Source of the DNA: Chelatococcus sp. YT9
GTDB lineage: Bacteria > Pseudomonadota > Alphaproteobacteria > Rhizobiales > Beijerinckiaceae
Length of the DNA: 64,000 nt
NCBI RefSeq assembly: GCF_018398315.1
Contig: NZ_JAHBRW010000001.1
Coordinates: forward strand, 1,236,001-1,300,000
Direction of reading: 5' to 3'
Positions 8,957 through 18,606 of the stretch are shown in pieces. Under the pieces are notes generated by a model. That model was not told where the DNA came from. It was given only the letters and a program-made list of their open reading frames with translations, and did no database searches. A program made the translations under genes and the position numbers. The number at the start of each line of letters is the position of its first letter. Position 1 is the first letter of the stretch.

Positions 8957-10672
8957 TCAGGCGGCTCCGCGAGCGGCCAGGAAGGCTTGATGCTCGGCGA
9001 TGAGCTCGCCGTTCAGCGCCTTGGCAATGAGCGCGCGTGTCTCCGGAATGCCGTAGACGGCGACGAAGGAGCCGAAACGCGGCCCGCGCTCCTCGCCCAG
9101 CAGGATCTGGTAGATCGTGTTGAACCAGGCGTTGGACACGCCGGGCCGCTCGGGCGTCGCGTTCTTGGCGTTGAAGTCTTGATAGCGCGGGATCGGCCGG
9201 GCCACATCGTAGAGAACTTCCTGGATCTTTTCGGCTGATGCGTCCGCAGGAAGCGCCGAAAGCGCCGCCGAGAGGGCCTCAAGCGCTGCCTTCTCCTCGT
9301 CGTCGGCCAAGCGATAGGTTTTCGCCGGCTTCACAAAGTCTTGGAAATAGCGGATGGCGTAGCCGACCAGCGCGTCGAGCCGCGGATGCGTCTCCGGGCC
9401 GACACCCGGCGCATAGCGACGGATATAGCCCCAGAGCATGTCCTTGCTCTCGGCGTTCGCGACCGCCACGATATTCAGGAGCAGCGCGAAGGAGAGCTGG
9501 CTGCGCCCGCTGTTATCCCCGGCCGCCGCGACGGTCTCCGGCTCCGGCGGGTTGCCGGCGTGGATATGCCAGACGGGATTCGAGAGCCGCTGCGGCTCCG
9601 CCTGCTTCTGATAGGCGGCGAGATGGGCCGCATATTCATCGACCTGCCGCGGGATGACGTCAAAATAGAGCCGCTTGGCTTCACGCGGCTTCGAATACAT
9701 GAAGAGCGCGAGGCTCTCCGGCATCCCGTAGGACAGCCATTCCTCGATCGTGAGGCCGTTGCCCTTGGACTTCGAGATCTTCTGGCCCCTCTCATCCAGG
9801 AAAAGCTCGTAGTTGAAACCATCCGGAGGCACGGCGCCGAGCGCGCGCGCGATCTGGCCCGATAGCTTGACGGAATCGATCAGGTCCTTGCCGGCCATTT
9901 CGTAGTCCACGCCGAGCGCCACCCAGCGCATAGCCCAGTCGGGCTTCCACTGCAGCTTGGCATGGCCGCCCGTGACCGGCGTCTCGAAACGCTCGCCAGT
10001 CTCTGGATCACGCCACACGATCGTGCCCGCGTCGGGCTTTATCTCATCGAGAGGCACCTGCATGACGATGCCGGTCTTGGGATGAATGGGCAGGAAGGGC
10101 GAGTAGCTCTGCGCCCGCTCAGCCCGGAGGCTGGGCAGCATGATGGCCATCACCGCATCATAGCGCTCCAGCACCAGCTTGAGCGTGGCATCGAACACGC
10201 CCGACTTATACGTCTCGGTCGCCGACTGGAAGGAATAGTCGAAGCCGAAGGCATCCAGGAAGGCGCGCAGGCGCGCATTGTTGTGTTGCCCGAAGCTCGG
10301 ATGCGTGCCGAACGGATCCGGCACCTGCGTCAATGGCTTGCCGAGATAGGCGGCTGTCTGCTCCTTGTTCGGAATATTGTCGGGGACCTTGCGCAGGCCG
10401 TCCATGTCGTCGGAAAACGCCACGAGGCGGGTTGGAATCTTGTCTTCGGTCAGCACTCGGAAGGCATGGCGCACCATCGAGGTGCGCGCCACTTCGCCGA
10501 AGGTGCCTATATGCGGCAAACCGGAGGGCCCGTAGCCGGTCTCGAACAGCACCGATTTTTTCCCCGAGCGTTCCAGGCGTGCAACGAGCTTGCGGGCCTC
10601 TTCGAAAGGCCAGGCCTGTGATGCGTGAGCCGCATCGATAACGCCGCGATCGAGCGCGAGGGGGGTCGTCAT
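8957..10672 (-). CDS. lysS: Lysyl-tRNA synthetase, class I
   Basis: A 571-residue class I (archaeal-type) LysRS, often called lysK, which charges tRNA-Lys. The HIGH-type motif is HIGT (54-57) within [14 protein letters not shown], and the KMSKS-type motif is KISKSKGN (about 298-305). Many alphaproteobacteria use this class I enzyme instead of the class II LysRS, which fits the rest of the window. The length matches the family and both ends look complete. The gene stands alone, ending toward the S24 regulator. Confidence 0.96.
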   Translation of the reverse strand: MTTPLALDRGVIDAAHASQAWPFEEARKLVARLERSGKKSVLFETGYGPSGLPHIGTFGEVARTSMVRHAFRVLTEDKIPTRLVAFSDDMDGLRKVPDNIPNKEQTAAYLGKPLTQVPDPFGTHPSFGQHNNARLRAFLDAFGFDYSFQSATETYKSGVFDATLKLVLERYDAVMAIMLPSLRAERAQSYSPFLPIHPKTGIVMQVPLDEIKPDAGTIVWRDPETGERFETPVTGGHAKLQWKPDWAMRWVALGVDYEMAGKDLIDSVKLSGQIARALGAVPPDGFNYELFLDERGQKISKSKGNGLTIEEWLSYGMPESLALFMYSKPREAKRLYFDVIPRQVDEYAAHLAAYQKQAEPQRLSNPVWHIHAGNPPEPETVAAAGDNSGRSQLSFALLLNIVAVANAESKDMLWGYIRRYAPGVGPETHPRLDALVGYAIRYFQDFVKPAKTYRLADDEEKAALEALSAALSALPADASAEKIQEVLYDVARPIPRYQDFNAKNATPERPGVSNAWFNTIYQILLGEERGPRFGSFVAVYGIPETRALIAKALNGELIAEHQAFLAARGAA

Positions 10673-10892
10673 GAACTCAACTTTCAGGTTTTCAGGATGT
10701 CAAAGGGGTCTGCCACCAGAAGCTCTATAGAGGCCAAACTGAGGCAAACGCGGCGGACACTAGAACATCGATCGCAAAAGTGCACGTGGTTTCTAGTGAA
10801 ATGCGTTGCTCGAACAAGAGGATAGCGTGTGAGACGCAGAAGCGCACCCGATACCTTCCTCACGCGGAACTCCCGACATCCGCTGGCGAGCC

Positions 10893-11807
10893 TCAGTAGA
10901 AGCTCACCGGAAAGTAGCGGAGGTAAAGCTCCGCATAGGTGCCATCTTCCCATACCTTCTGCAGGCCGTAGTCGAGCGCCTGGCGCAGGATGGGATCATC
11001 CCGCCGGGTGATGAATCCCACCCCCTCGCCGAAATACCGGCTCTCGGTGTAGGGCCCGCCGATGAAACGACAGCAGCCTGCCGCATCGCTCCCGTTCAGC
11101 CAGAGCGCCATGCTGAGACCGTCGGCGAAGACATAGTCGACCTTGCCATCACGCAGCGCATCCTGTGCCAGGCCGAGATTGATGAAGGTTTCGACCTTCG
11201 CGCCCGGAAAAGTCGCCTTGAGGTAGGCGCGGTGAGCTGAGCGCTCCACGACACCGACCGTGCGCCCGACGATCGCTTCCACCGTGGGCTCGGGCAGATC
11301 GCCGCCTGCCCGCGCCACGAAACGGGCGGGGGTCCTGTAGTACGGCGACGTCACCGAGAAGCGCTGACGCAAATCCTCCCGGATCGGGATGGCGGCGGCG
11401 ATGGCATCGCCACGGCTCTCGGCAAGCGACTCGAGAAGCGTATCGAAACGCCGGACCTGAATGGTGCAGGCAACCTGCAGGACGTCGCAGACGGCCCGCG
11501 CGAGATCCACCGAAAAGCCAGTCGGTAAGCCCTCCGCATCGGCAAAATGCAACGGCGGATACAAATCATCCGTGAGAAAACGGATGACCCGCAAACCAGT
11601 CAGATCCGGTTTGTTGGGGGAATTCTGCCGATTCCAGAAATTTGGAACAGCAACCTCGTCCGAGACGCCACGCGGCCGCCCTTCCTGAGCGGAAGAGATG
11701 CCCACACTCAAAGCCAGAACGAAGAAAGCCGTCATGGCAGCGGCAATCGCCGACGGCCGCCGCCACGACCAAACGATCCGGAGAATACAGGGCAGGAAGG
11801 GCTTCAT
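10893..11807 (-). CDS. Periplasmic solute-binding protein, family 3 (amino-acid type)
   Basis: A 304-residue secreted protein. An N-terminal hydrophobic stretch ends in ISSAQEG, giving a likely cleavage after residue 40. The mature part has family 3 features: FLTDDLYPPLHFADAEGLPTGFSVDLARAV, a central AAIPIREDLRQRFSVTSPYY, and a C-terminal DGTYAELYLRYF. Such proteins deliver amino acids or similar small ligands to ABC permeases; no permease is adjacent, so it is an orphan. I chose the ATG before KPFLPCIL because it places the signal peptide normally; a longer frame adds 45 residues. It is transcribed away from the glycosyltransferase. Confidence 0.82.
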   Translation of the reverse strand: MKPFLPCILRIVWSWRRPSAIAAAMTAFFVLALSVGISSAQEGRPRGVSDEVAVPNFWNRQNSPNKPDLTGLRVIRFLTDDLYPPLHFADAEGLPTGFSVDLARAVCDVLQVACTIQVRRFDTLLESLAESRGDAIAAAIPIREDLRQRFSVTSPYYRTPARFVARAGGDLPEPTVEAIVGRTVGVVERSAHRAYLKATFPGAKVETFINLGLAQDALRDGKVDYVFADGLSMALWLNGSDAAGCCRFIGGPYTESRYFGEGVGFITRRDDPILRQALDYGLQKVWEDGTYAELYLRYFPVSFY

Positions 11808-11925
11808 TCTGATCCAGGCATCGGATGGCCAGCGTCTATTCGACCATGGAATGAGTCGGATTTGACTCGCAATTGTTGCGAAAGTTCTAGCACAATGCGC
11901 TCCGGGGACAATTTGGGGGAAAACT

Positions 11926-13887
11926 ATGCATCGGGGCAGCAATGCCGGCGGGGAAGGCCGGCTGTTGCGTTATCGGTGGTCACCTGAGGGCGACAACGAG
12001 CCCTTGCCGCCTGAGATCGCCTTTCTGGCGGCGCACGGCGTGACCGTTCCGCAACTCATCAAAGCCAAGCGCTACGCGCTCCTGTGGGGTGTCACACCAT
12101 CCGAGGCCTTGCTGGCTTTGGGATTCCTTGACGAAGACACCTTCTATCGTGCGCTGGCCACAGAAACTGGCGTGCCACTCCTCCCTCATGACGTGGCCAT
12201 CAGCCCGCAAGCGCCCTACGACTTGGGAATTCGCGCCGGTATCGTGGCATTGCAACCGAACCGGCGCCACCTGGCCTTCGCCATCGCGCCACGGGGCAGC
12301 GCCGTGCAGGAATTGCTCCTGCGAGGACCCAAGTTCTCCGGGCAGCGAGTGGCTTTGATCGCGCCACGGCGTCTGGCCGAGCGGGTCATGGCGGCGTCCG
12401 CCGCCCGCATCGCGCGTCGTGCGGCCCACGAACTGCCCGATGAGGACCCTGCCCTTTCCGCGCGTGACGGCGCGACAAAGGCGCAGATCGCGTCCGCGGC
12501 GACTGCCGTGTGCGCCGCGAGCTTCATGGCAACGCTGGCCCCCGACATAGTCCAGCAGGTCATCGTCGGTCTCATCAGCCTTGTCTTCCTGGCAATGATC
12601 ACGGTGAGGCTCGCATGCTGCCTCGAGCGGGTACCGGTTCGGCCGCGGCGCAGGCCTTCACTCGCATGGGGCAGCGAACAGCACGGCGACGAGCACTTGC
12701 CGACCTACACCATCATCGTGCCGCTGTTTCGAGAGACGCGCGTGCTCGGCCAGATCGTCAGTGCTCTGCAAAACCTCGATTATCCAGCCGCCAAGCTGGA
12801 TATCAAACTTGTCCTCGAAGAAGACGACGAGCCGATGCGCGCCGCTGTCCGGTCCATGGAAATACCCAATTTCATCGAGGTCATCATCGCCCCGTCAGGG
12901 CAGCCCCGCACGAAGCCACGGGCGCTGAACGTCGCCCTGCCGCTCGCGCGCGGAGAATTTGTCGTCGTCTACGACGCCGAAGATGTGCCGGATCGCGACC
13001 AGCTACGCCTGGCCGTCGGGACCTTTGCCCGCATGCCGCGTTCCGTCGCCTGCCTCCAGGCGCGTCTCGTCATCGACAACTTCAAGGACGGCCTTCTCGC
13101 TTCCCTGTTCGCCATTGAATACATGGCGCTGTTCGACGTCATCAATCCCGGTCTCGCCAGCTACGGCCTACCGGTTCCGCTTGGCGGCACCTCCAACCAT
13201 TTTCGCACCGACGTGCTGCGCGACATCAGGGGCTGGGACGCCTGGAACGTGACCGAAGATGCCGATCTCGGAGTGCGGCTCGCGTGTCGCGGCTACGAAG
13301 TCGCCGATTTGCCCTCGGCGACCCTCGAGGAGGCGCCGATGCATCTTGGAGCCTGGATGCGCCAGCGGGCCCGGTGGATGAAGGGCTGGATGCAGGTCTG
13401 CATCACCCATAGCCGGGCGCCGCTCAATACGGCCAGGACACTCGGCGGGGCCGGTTCGCTCGGCGTCGTGACGATGGCCTTCGGCACTGTCGCAACCGCA
13501 TTGGCTTACCCGGTGTTCGCGACACTCGCCCTTATCGTGCTGACCAAGCTTATCGTGAATAACGGCACCATAGCGGTTTCCTCGATAGCGGACGCAGGTT
13601 TTGCCGCTCTGGCGCTTGTCGTCTTCACTGCAGGCTTCGTATCGATGCTGCTGCCGCCGATGATCGGCATCGCCCGGCGCGGCCCGTGGAAGCTGATGCT
13701 CTATGTGCCGCTGCTGCCCTTCTATTATGTCCTGGTGTCGGTCGCATCGTGGCGCGGTCTCGTCGGCCTCGTCACTTCCCCCTTCAACTGGAACAAGACT
13801 GAGCACGGGCTATCCGCCCGGCGCCGCAGCCTCCAGATTACAGGTAACTCAGCAGATCTTTCGCAGCGACGTCCGGTGCGCGCTTGA
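11926..13887 (+). CDS. Family 2 glycosyltransferase with MshEN-like N-terminal domain
   Basis: A 653-residue membrane glycosyltransferase. Residues about 40-95 (WGVTPSEALLALGFLDEDTFYRAL...) resemble the MshEN/GspE N-terminal domain, known to bind c-di-GMP in some proteins. A membrane segment follows near 190-230, then a processive GT2 domain with D-A-E-D (about 350), EDAD (444-447) and QRARW (480-484), and C-terminal transmembrane helices. This order fits synthases that polymerise and export a beta-glycan; the product is unknown. The last 50 bases overlap the end of the convergent SCO gene. There is no adjacent export or modification gene. Confidence 0.85.
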   Translation: MHRGSNAGGEGRLLRYRWSPEGDNEPLPPEIAFLAAHGVTVPQLIKAKRYALLWGVTPSEALLALGFLDEDTFYRALATETGVPLLPHDVAISPQAPYDLGIRAGIVALQPNRRHLAFAIAPRGSAVQELLLRGPKFSGQRVALIAPRRLAERVMAASAARIARRAAHELPDEDPALSARDGATKAQIASAATAVCAASFMATLAPDIVQQVIVGLISLVFLAMITVRLACCLERVPVRPRRRPSLAWGSEQHGDEHLPTYTIIVPLFRETRVLGQIVSALQNLDYPAAKLDIKLVLEEDDEPMRAAVRSMEIPNFIEVIIAPSGQPRTKPRALNVALPLARGEFVVVYDAEDVPDRDQLRLAVGTFARMPRSVACLQARLVIDNFKDGLLASLFAIEYMALFDVINPGLASYGLPVPLGGTSNHFRTDVLRDIRGWDAWNVTEDADLGVRLACRGYEVADLPSATLEEAPMHLGAWMRQRARWMKGWMQVCITHSRAPLNTARTLGGAGSLGVVTMAFGTVATALAYPVFATLALIVLTKLIVNNGTIAVSSIADAGFAALALVVFTAGFVSMLLPPMIGIARRGPWKLMLYVPLLPFYYVLVSVASWRGLVGLVTSPFNWNKTEHGLSARRRSLQITGNSADLSQRRPVRA

Positions 13888-14431
13888 GATCGAAGCCGTT
13901 TACGAAGCCCCCCTTGGCATCCATCAGATACACCATGGCGGTGTGATCCATGGTGTATCCGTCGCTGGTCGGCACCTTTCGCGCGTAGACCTTGTAGGAC
14001 TTGAGAACGGCGGCGATTGTCTCGGGCGAACCAGACAGGCCGATGATGCGTGGATCGAAAGCGCCGAGATAGCTCTTCAACACTTCGGGCGTGTCACGCT
14101 CGGGGTCGACCGTGACGAACAGGACGCGCAGCTTGTCGCCTTCGGGTCCCGCGGCTCTCAGCAGCTCGGAAGCCTCGAACAGCGTCGTCGGACAGACATC
14201 GGGACAGTGGGTGAAACCGAAGAACACCAGGAATGGCGCGCCGAGGAGATCCTTGTTCGTGACCGTGCGCCCATCCTGCGCGGTCAGGGCGAACGGCCCC
14301 CCAACGGACGAAATCACCGGCTCATCGCGCCGAAAATCAACAAGCGAGACGATGGCGATGCCGAGCACAATGACACTGAAGAGGAAAGCCGCGAGGGGCA
14401 GCGCCAGACGCCGGACACGGTCACGATTCAT
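13838..14431 (-). CDS. SCO family copper/redox protein
   Basis: A 197-residue membrane-anchored thioredoxin-fold protein. A single N-terminal helix (about 9-31) is followed by the copper-binding CPDVC (C76, C80) and a distal histidine (H163 in MDHTAMVY), the SCO/SenC pattern used in assembly of the CuA site of cytochrome oxidase. No oxidase subunit genes are in the window. I chose the ATG in MNRDRVRRL; a longer frame adds 26 residues without family character. Its 3' end overlaps the glycosyltransferase by 50 bases. Confidence 0.9.
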   Translation of the reverse strand: MNRDRVRRLALPLAAFLFSVIVLGIAIVSLVDFRRDEPVISSVGGPFALTAQDGRTVTNKDLLGAPFLVFFGFTHCPDVCPTTLFEASELLRAAGPEGDKLRVLFVTVDPERDTPEVLKSYLGAFDPRIIGLSGSPETIAAVLKSYKVYARKVPTSDGYTMDHTAMVYLMDAKGGFVNGFDLKRAPDVAAKDLLSYL

Positions 14432-14680
14432 ATGCGTTGCTCCCGTTACGCCACCCAAAGGCGGCGCCGATGCTCCAGAGCCAAGCTCCCGTCGACCAAG
14501 CTTCTCCACCAGCCCTCTTGTACCCAGACCTTCCGGACCAAGTTGGCGGAGAACCCCGGTAGCATCGCTATACCCGGCAGCGGCCTGGCAGGAGAAGGCG
14601 GCACATGGTCGCCTCTCGAAAACGTCATTTCATGGAAATGGTGGCTCTCGCCAATCTCACCACCGCCGACCCGCCCGGCT

Positions 14681-14863
14681 TCAAAAACAGCCAGCCACCG
14701 CCGCCGTGACCCAGGCGACGAAAACGCCGTCACCCTGGCTCGCCCACAGCATCGCCCCCGCGAAAAGCGTCAGCACAGCGGCCGCCGCTGACAGCGCGAC
14801 AACCAGCCGCCGGTTATCAGAAGGCGTTGCGGTCGTCCTGGTGACGGATTCAGACGAGGCCAT
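14681..14863 (-). CDS. Hypothetical small membrane protein
   Basis: A 60-residue frame with a polar N-terminus (MASSESVTRTT) and two hydrophobic stretches (LVVALSAAAAVLTLFAGAML and VFVAWVTAAVAGCF) that would make one or two membrane helices. I do not recognise a family. It lies upstream of the SCO gene on the same strand, with about 250 bases between them. The hydrophobic pattern is more protein-like than the overlapping frames, but no ribosome binding site decides the matter. Confidence 0.45.
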   Translation of the reverse strand: MASSESVTRTTATPSDNRRLVVALSAAAAVLTLFAGAMLWASQGDGVFVAWVTAAVAGCF

Positions 14864-15229
14864 GGCGAGAAGGATCCTCATGATCGGTCGGTTGCGGACC
14901 ACTCCTCATAAGATAGAGTGCGGCGGTACATTTTGCGAGCATTTTCAGCGCCTTCTTTCAAGCGGCAGGATTCATGACCCACAGCCGTCGACAGGCATTC
15001 GCGTCGCATGATTAGAATAACGCCCTGGAACCTGTATGATGACGCACGAATCATAATCATGATTCTGCATTCGAACGATCGCCCATAGGATTGAATGATA
15101 AGGTTTTATGACAGTTTCTATGAAGTTCATCAGAAAATAAGTAAATGTGACAGCTGCGACTCCTAGGACCATCGTAACACTTGTCATGCAAAACGTTCTA
15201 CGCCATGGAAAAGGCGCGGGAGAAGTTGA
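14864..15229. other. AT-rich intergenic stretch with a palindrome
   Basis: From about 15000 to 15190 the base composition is clearly lower in GC than the rest of the window. GAATCAT and ATGATTC (15048-15054 and 15059-15065) form an inverted repeat with a four-base spacer. A minus-strand frame from 15187 starts with a hydrophobic segment (VLGVAAVTFTYFLMNFI) but then loses protein-like character, so I do not call it a gene. Confidence 0.4.
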
Positions 15230-15472
15230 ATGACCGGCATATCACGAGGTGACATCGACGCGCTCGTTGGCACGATAGACGATATGATCGCGACCGAAAT
15301 GATCGGAACCGGTGCGAGCACGGCCGAACTCGTCGAGGCAATGGCGCGCCTGGACGAGCAGGCAGGGCGGACAATTCCAGGTTCCTTGCCCACCCGCCGG
15401 GTCCGGCGTCTGATCGATCTTCTGCTGGCTGTGGGCGTGCCGGCAGCGCAGCTGCAGCCGGAAATGACCTGA
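15230..15472 (+). CDS. Hypothetical protein, 80 aa
   Basis: A short acidic to neutral frame (MTGISRGDIDALVGTIDDM...) with predicted helices and no cysteines. GGGAGAAG lies six bases before the ATG, a good ribosome binding site, and the composition is protein-like. I do not recognise a family. It sits downstream of an AT-rich stretch that could carry its promoter, and it is convergent with pyrE. Confidence 0.5.
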   Translation: MTGISRGDIDALVGTIDDMIATEMIGTGASTAELVEAMARLDEQAGRTIPGSLPTRRVRRLIDLLLAVGVPAAQLQPEMT

Positions 15473-15649
15473 TCGCAGGCTCGTGCGGCGACACGTCAGC
15501 GCGCCGCACAATTCGCGCGATGGGCGAACCGGAACCCGCCCCTCGACCGTTACGTCTCGCCGAGCCAACAGAAAGCGAACAACAACCTCCCGGAATTGCC
15601 CAGCGCATTTCCGGGACGATGCGGCCTGGCCGTGCCTGTGCTTCGCTCT

Positions 15650-16372
15650 TTAGCTCTTCGGCCCGCCAAACTCGGATTTGCCACCGTGGGCGGCGGACCA
15701 CTGGGTCGGCTGATTGAGAAAAGCCTCCACCTCGGCCAATACGCCGGCATCGAAATGGCCGCTCGCCTTCGCGACCTCCAGCACATCCCACCACGTGACG
15801 AGCGCATGGAGATCGAGCCCAATGGCCTTCAGATCAGCGCGAGCCGTCGGGAATATGTCGTAGAAAAAAAGCACGAAGCAGTGATCGACAGTCTGGCCCG
15901 CGTTGCGGATGGCATCCGCAAAGGTCACCTTGCTGCCACCGTCGGTCGCCAGATCCTCGACCAGGAGCGTCCGCGCGCCCTCCACGACCTCACCCTCGAT
16001 CTGGGCGTTGCGGCCAAAGCCCTTCGGCTTCTTGCGAATGTACTGCATCGGCAGCATCAGCCGGTCCGCAATCCACGCGGCAAAGGGGATGCCGGCCGTT
16101 TCGCCCCCGGCCACACAATCGATCGATTCGTAGCCGATGTCGCGCAGGATGGTCGTCGCCGCGAAATCCATCAGCCCAGCGCGCAGCCGCGGATATGAAA
16201 TCAGCTTGCGGCAATCCGTGTAGACGGGACTCGCCCAACCAGACGTGAAGATGAATGGCTTTTCGGCGTTGAAATGAATGGCCTTGACCTCGAGCATCAT
16301 GCGGGCGGTCTGGTGGGCGATCGTTTGTCTGTCCGCCAACGAGGCTGCTTTCACCATCACTCTCTCCATCAT
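15650..16372 (-). CDS. pyrE: Orotate phosphoribosyltransferase
   Basis: A 240-residue enzyme joining orotate and PRPP to give orotidine monophosphate. The PRPP motif is [12 protein letters not shown], preceded by [17 protein letters not shown], the flexible loop region. The N-terminus ([35 protein letters not shown]) is typical of the longer alphaproteobacterial form. An ATG five codons in (16357) is an alternative start. It is a single-gene unit. Confidence 0.95.
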   Translation of the reverse strand: MMERVMVKAASLADRQTIAHQTARMMLEVKAIHFNAEKPFIFTSGWASPVYTDCRKLISYPRLRAGLMDFAATTILRDIGYESIDCVAGGETAGIPFAAWIADRLMLPMQYIRKKPKGFGRNAQIEGEVVEGARTLLVEDLATDGGSKVTFADAIRNAGQTVDHCFVLFFYDIFPTARADLKAIGLDLHALVTWWDVLEVAKASGHFDAGVLAEVEAFLNQPTQWSAAHGGKSEFGGPKS

Positions 16373-16806
16373 CCCGGCGCATCACGCCCTGCTGCCCGCC
16401 ACGGTGTTCCACCGCTTCATGATCGATAGCTCGACCGCAGGCCGCTTAAGAACACTGGTGGGCTCATCCTGACAAGCCCATTTGCTCAACAGCCTCGTCA
16501 ACATGCCTTGGCTTTGCGTGGTCCGCCCCCAATTTTGATCCTCCTCACCGGCGCCTGTGACAGGTCGCAGTTGCCTTGACCCTTATCTCCGCCTTCGCTA
16601 GACAGCCGCATAGGCTGGCCGGACGCATCGGCGTTCCTGTTCTCCGCGGCTGCCCGCTAGAGCGGTTCCGGCGGAGCAAGCGGCCATTGTTCTGCCCTTG
16701 CATCCGGGGGCGTAGCGGAGACGGAAGCGATGACCTGACTTAGGTTTTTTGGAGCTTCCCTACTGGCCAGATTTTTCTTGTCGAGACCCGAATCCGAGAA
16801 TCCCTC
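16373..16806. other. Intergenic region upstream of the polysaccharide exporter
   Basis: A 434-bp divergent spacer. It contains CTAGAGCGGTTCCGGCG near 16660, reminiscent of AGAGCGGTTCCG repeats that I recall as frequent in Hyphomicrobiales genomes, and a possible promoter. No gene was seen; the minus-strand frame covering it is the shadow of the downstream permease. Confidence 0.45.
16576..16604 (+). promoter_or_regulatory. Possible sigma-70-type promoter for the exporter genes
   Basis: TTGACC and TAGACA are separated by 17 bases, about 200 bases upstream of the permease ATG. The match is only moderate and would imply a long 5' leader. Confidence 0.22.
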
Positions 16807-17616
16807 ATGTCCTTGAGCCCGACACGTCGCGACTGGCGGCTTATGCTGAACGATGTCGTGCGCGGTATCGCCGCTTGGCACGTCTGGGTGCTGCTCGGCT
16901 TCAGTGACATTCGCCAGCGCTACAAGCGATCCAAATTCGGACAATTTTGGATCACGCTGAGCATGGGCATTTTTGTCGCAGGCATCGGCATCGTCTACGC
17001 TTTCCTGTTCAACCAGCCCGTTCGCGAATATCTGCCGTTCCTCGCGGTCAATATGGTCGTCTGGACCTTGATTGCGGGCATCATCAACGAGGCGACGCTC
17101 GCCTTCGTGCAGGCAACGGTCTATCTCCGCCAGGAGGCGATGCCGAAGACGGTTTTCGTCCTGCGCATCCTCGTGCGCAACCTCATTGCCTTTGCCCACA
17201 ATCTCATCATCATTCCCATCGTCTGGCTCTGCTTTCTGGTGGTGCCGAGCCCGGCCATGCTGCTCGCGATCCCCGGCCTGGTGTTGATGATGGTGGCAGC
17301 CTTCCTGGCTGCGATGATCATCGGTATCCTGTCGACACGCTTTCGCGACTTGCCGCAAATCATCCAGAACCTGCTGCAGATCGCGTTCTTCATGACGCCG
17401 GTCATGTGGCGCGTCGATCAGATGGGCGCCGCGGCCTGGTATATCGTGGGATTCAACCCCTTCGCGGTGTTCCTGCGCATTGTGGCCGAGCCGCTTCATG
17501 GCCGCATACCCGGCCTCGCGACCTATGCGAGCGCCTTTGTCGTCATCGCCGTGCTGGTACTCATCGCGGCGCCGCTGTTCGCCCGCTTCCGGGCGCGCAT
17601 CGTCTATTGGCTTTAA
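16807..17616 (+). CDS. Polysaccharide ABC exporter permease (Wzm/KpsM type)
   Basis: A 269-residue integral membrane protein with about six hydrophobic segments. The cytoplasmic entry segment DIRQRYKRSKFGQFW is the usual signature of ABC-2 permeases that export O-antigen or capsule chains. It is followed 21 bases later by its ATPase, making a two-gene exporter. The glycan genes that would build its substrate are not adjacent; candidates lie about 22 kb further on. Confidence 0.9.
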   Translation: MSLSPTRRDWRLMLNDVVRGIAAWHVWVLLGFSDIRQRYKRSKFGQFWITLSMGIFVAGIGIVYAFLFNQPVREYLPFLAVNMVVWTLIAGIINEATLAFVQATVYLRQEAMPKTVFVLRILVRNLIAFAHNLIIIPIVWLCFLVVPSPAMLLAIPGLVLMMVAAFLAAMIIGILSTRFRDLPQIIQNLLQIAFFMTPVMWRVDQMGAAAWYIVGFNPFAVFLRIVAEPLHGRIPGLATYASAFVVIAVLVLIAAPLFARFRARIVYWL

Positions 17617-17637
17617 GCTTTGAGATCGGACAGGGCC

Positions 17638-18396
17638 ATGCCGTCGATCGACCTCGTCAATGCCTCCGTGGAATTCCCCATCTACAACGCACGCGGGCGA
17701 TCGCTCCGGTCGAGCCTCCTGAAACGCGTCGGCGGCCAGATCGAAAGCGAGAACGGTGACGTGGTCACCGTGAAGGCACTGCGCAATATCAATCTATCGC
17801 TCAAGGCAGGCGATCGCCTCGCCCTCATCGGCCACAACGGTGCGGGCAAATCGACCTTGCTGCGGGTCTTTTCGGGTTCCTACGAGCCCTCCGACGGCAC
17901 CGTGGACATCGAGGGGCGCGTGTCCTCGCTGCTCGATATCAGCATGGGCATGGATCCCGAGCTTACGGGCGCCGAGAACATCATCCTGCGCGGCGTCATA
18001 GTCGGCATGTCCATCGCCGAAGCCCGTGCCCGCATCGGCGAGATCGCCGACTTCTCGGAATTGGGCGGCTATATCGACCTGCCCATGCGCACCTATTCTA
18101 CCGGCATGTCCCTCAGGCTGGCCTTCGCCATCTCGACGGCGGTGCAGCCGGACATCCTGCTCCTCGATGAGCTCATCAGCGTCGGCGACGCTGGTTTCGC
18201 CGACAAGGCATTGCAGCGCACCGAGGACATGATGAACAACGCCAGCATCCTCGTGCTGGCGTCACACGACAGCAACGCTTTGCGGCAATACTGCAACCGC
18301 GCTGTCATGCTGCGTGAAGGCCGCATTATCGCCGAAGGCGGTGTCGACGAGATCCTCGACGTCTATGCGTCCTCGCGGGCCACGCCAGCGGCCTGA
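17638..18396 (+). CDS. Polysaccharide ABC exporter ATPase (Wzt/KpsT type)
   Basis: A 252-residue ATPase with Walker A GHNGAGKST (65-73), a TagH/Wzt-type signature YSTGMSLRLAF (about 153-163), Walker B ILLLDE (173-178) and a switch histidine in LASHD. The N-terminal extension (VEFPIYNARGRSLR) is typical of the polysaccharide exporters. It ends soon after the nucleotide-binding domain, so the C-terminal carbohydrate-binding domain found in longer Wzt proteins is missing, as in KpsT. I took the ATG giving MPSIDLVNAS, six codons into the longest frame. Confidence 0.9.
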   Translation: MPSIDLVNASVEFPIYNARGRSLRSSLLKRVGGQIESENGDVVTVKALRNINLSLKAGDRLALIGHNGAGKSTLLRVFSGSYEPSDGTVDIEGRVSSLLDISMGMDPELTGAENIILRGVIVGMSIAEARARIGEIADFSELGGYIDLPMRTYSTGMSLRLAFAISTAVQPDILLLDELISVGDAGFADKALQRTEDMMNNASILVLASHDSNALRQYCNRAVMLREGRIIAEGGVDEILDVYASSRATPAA

Positions 18397-18606
18397 TCCG
18401 GCCCTCGTCCGCCATTGATGACGGTTGTTCCGGTGTCGGCCCCGAAGAGCGCGGCGACGCGGTATCAAACACGTGATGGCGCTGCTCTAATAAATGCCGG
18501 ATAATGGGTTCAGCGTCCCTTTTGGCGTTACATGAGCAAATGTTAACTTGATCGGCACGCGAGTTGCTTAGAGGATCCGGATCGCTCCGCAGCGGATGAG
18601 ACGAGA

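Noticed and set aside
14972-15187. A 71-residue minus-strand frame in the AT-rich stretch
   Set aside because: The start is hydrophobic but the remainder is low-quality and no ribosome binding site supports it.
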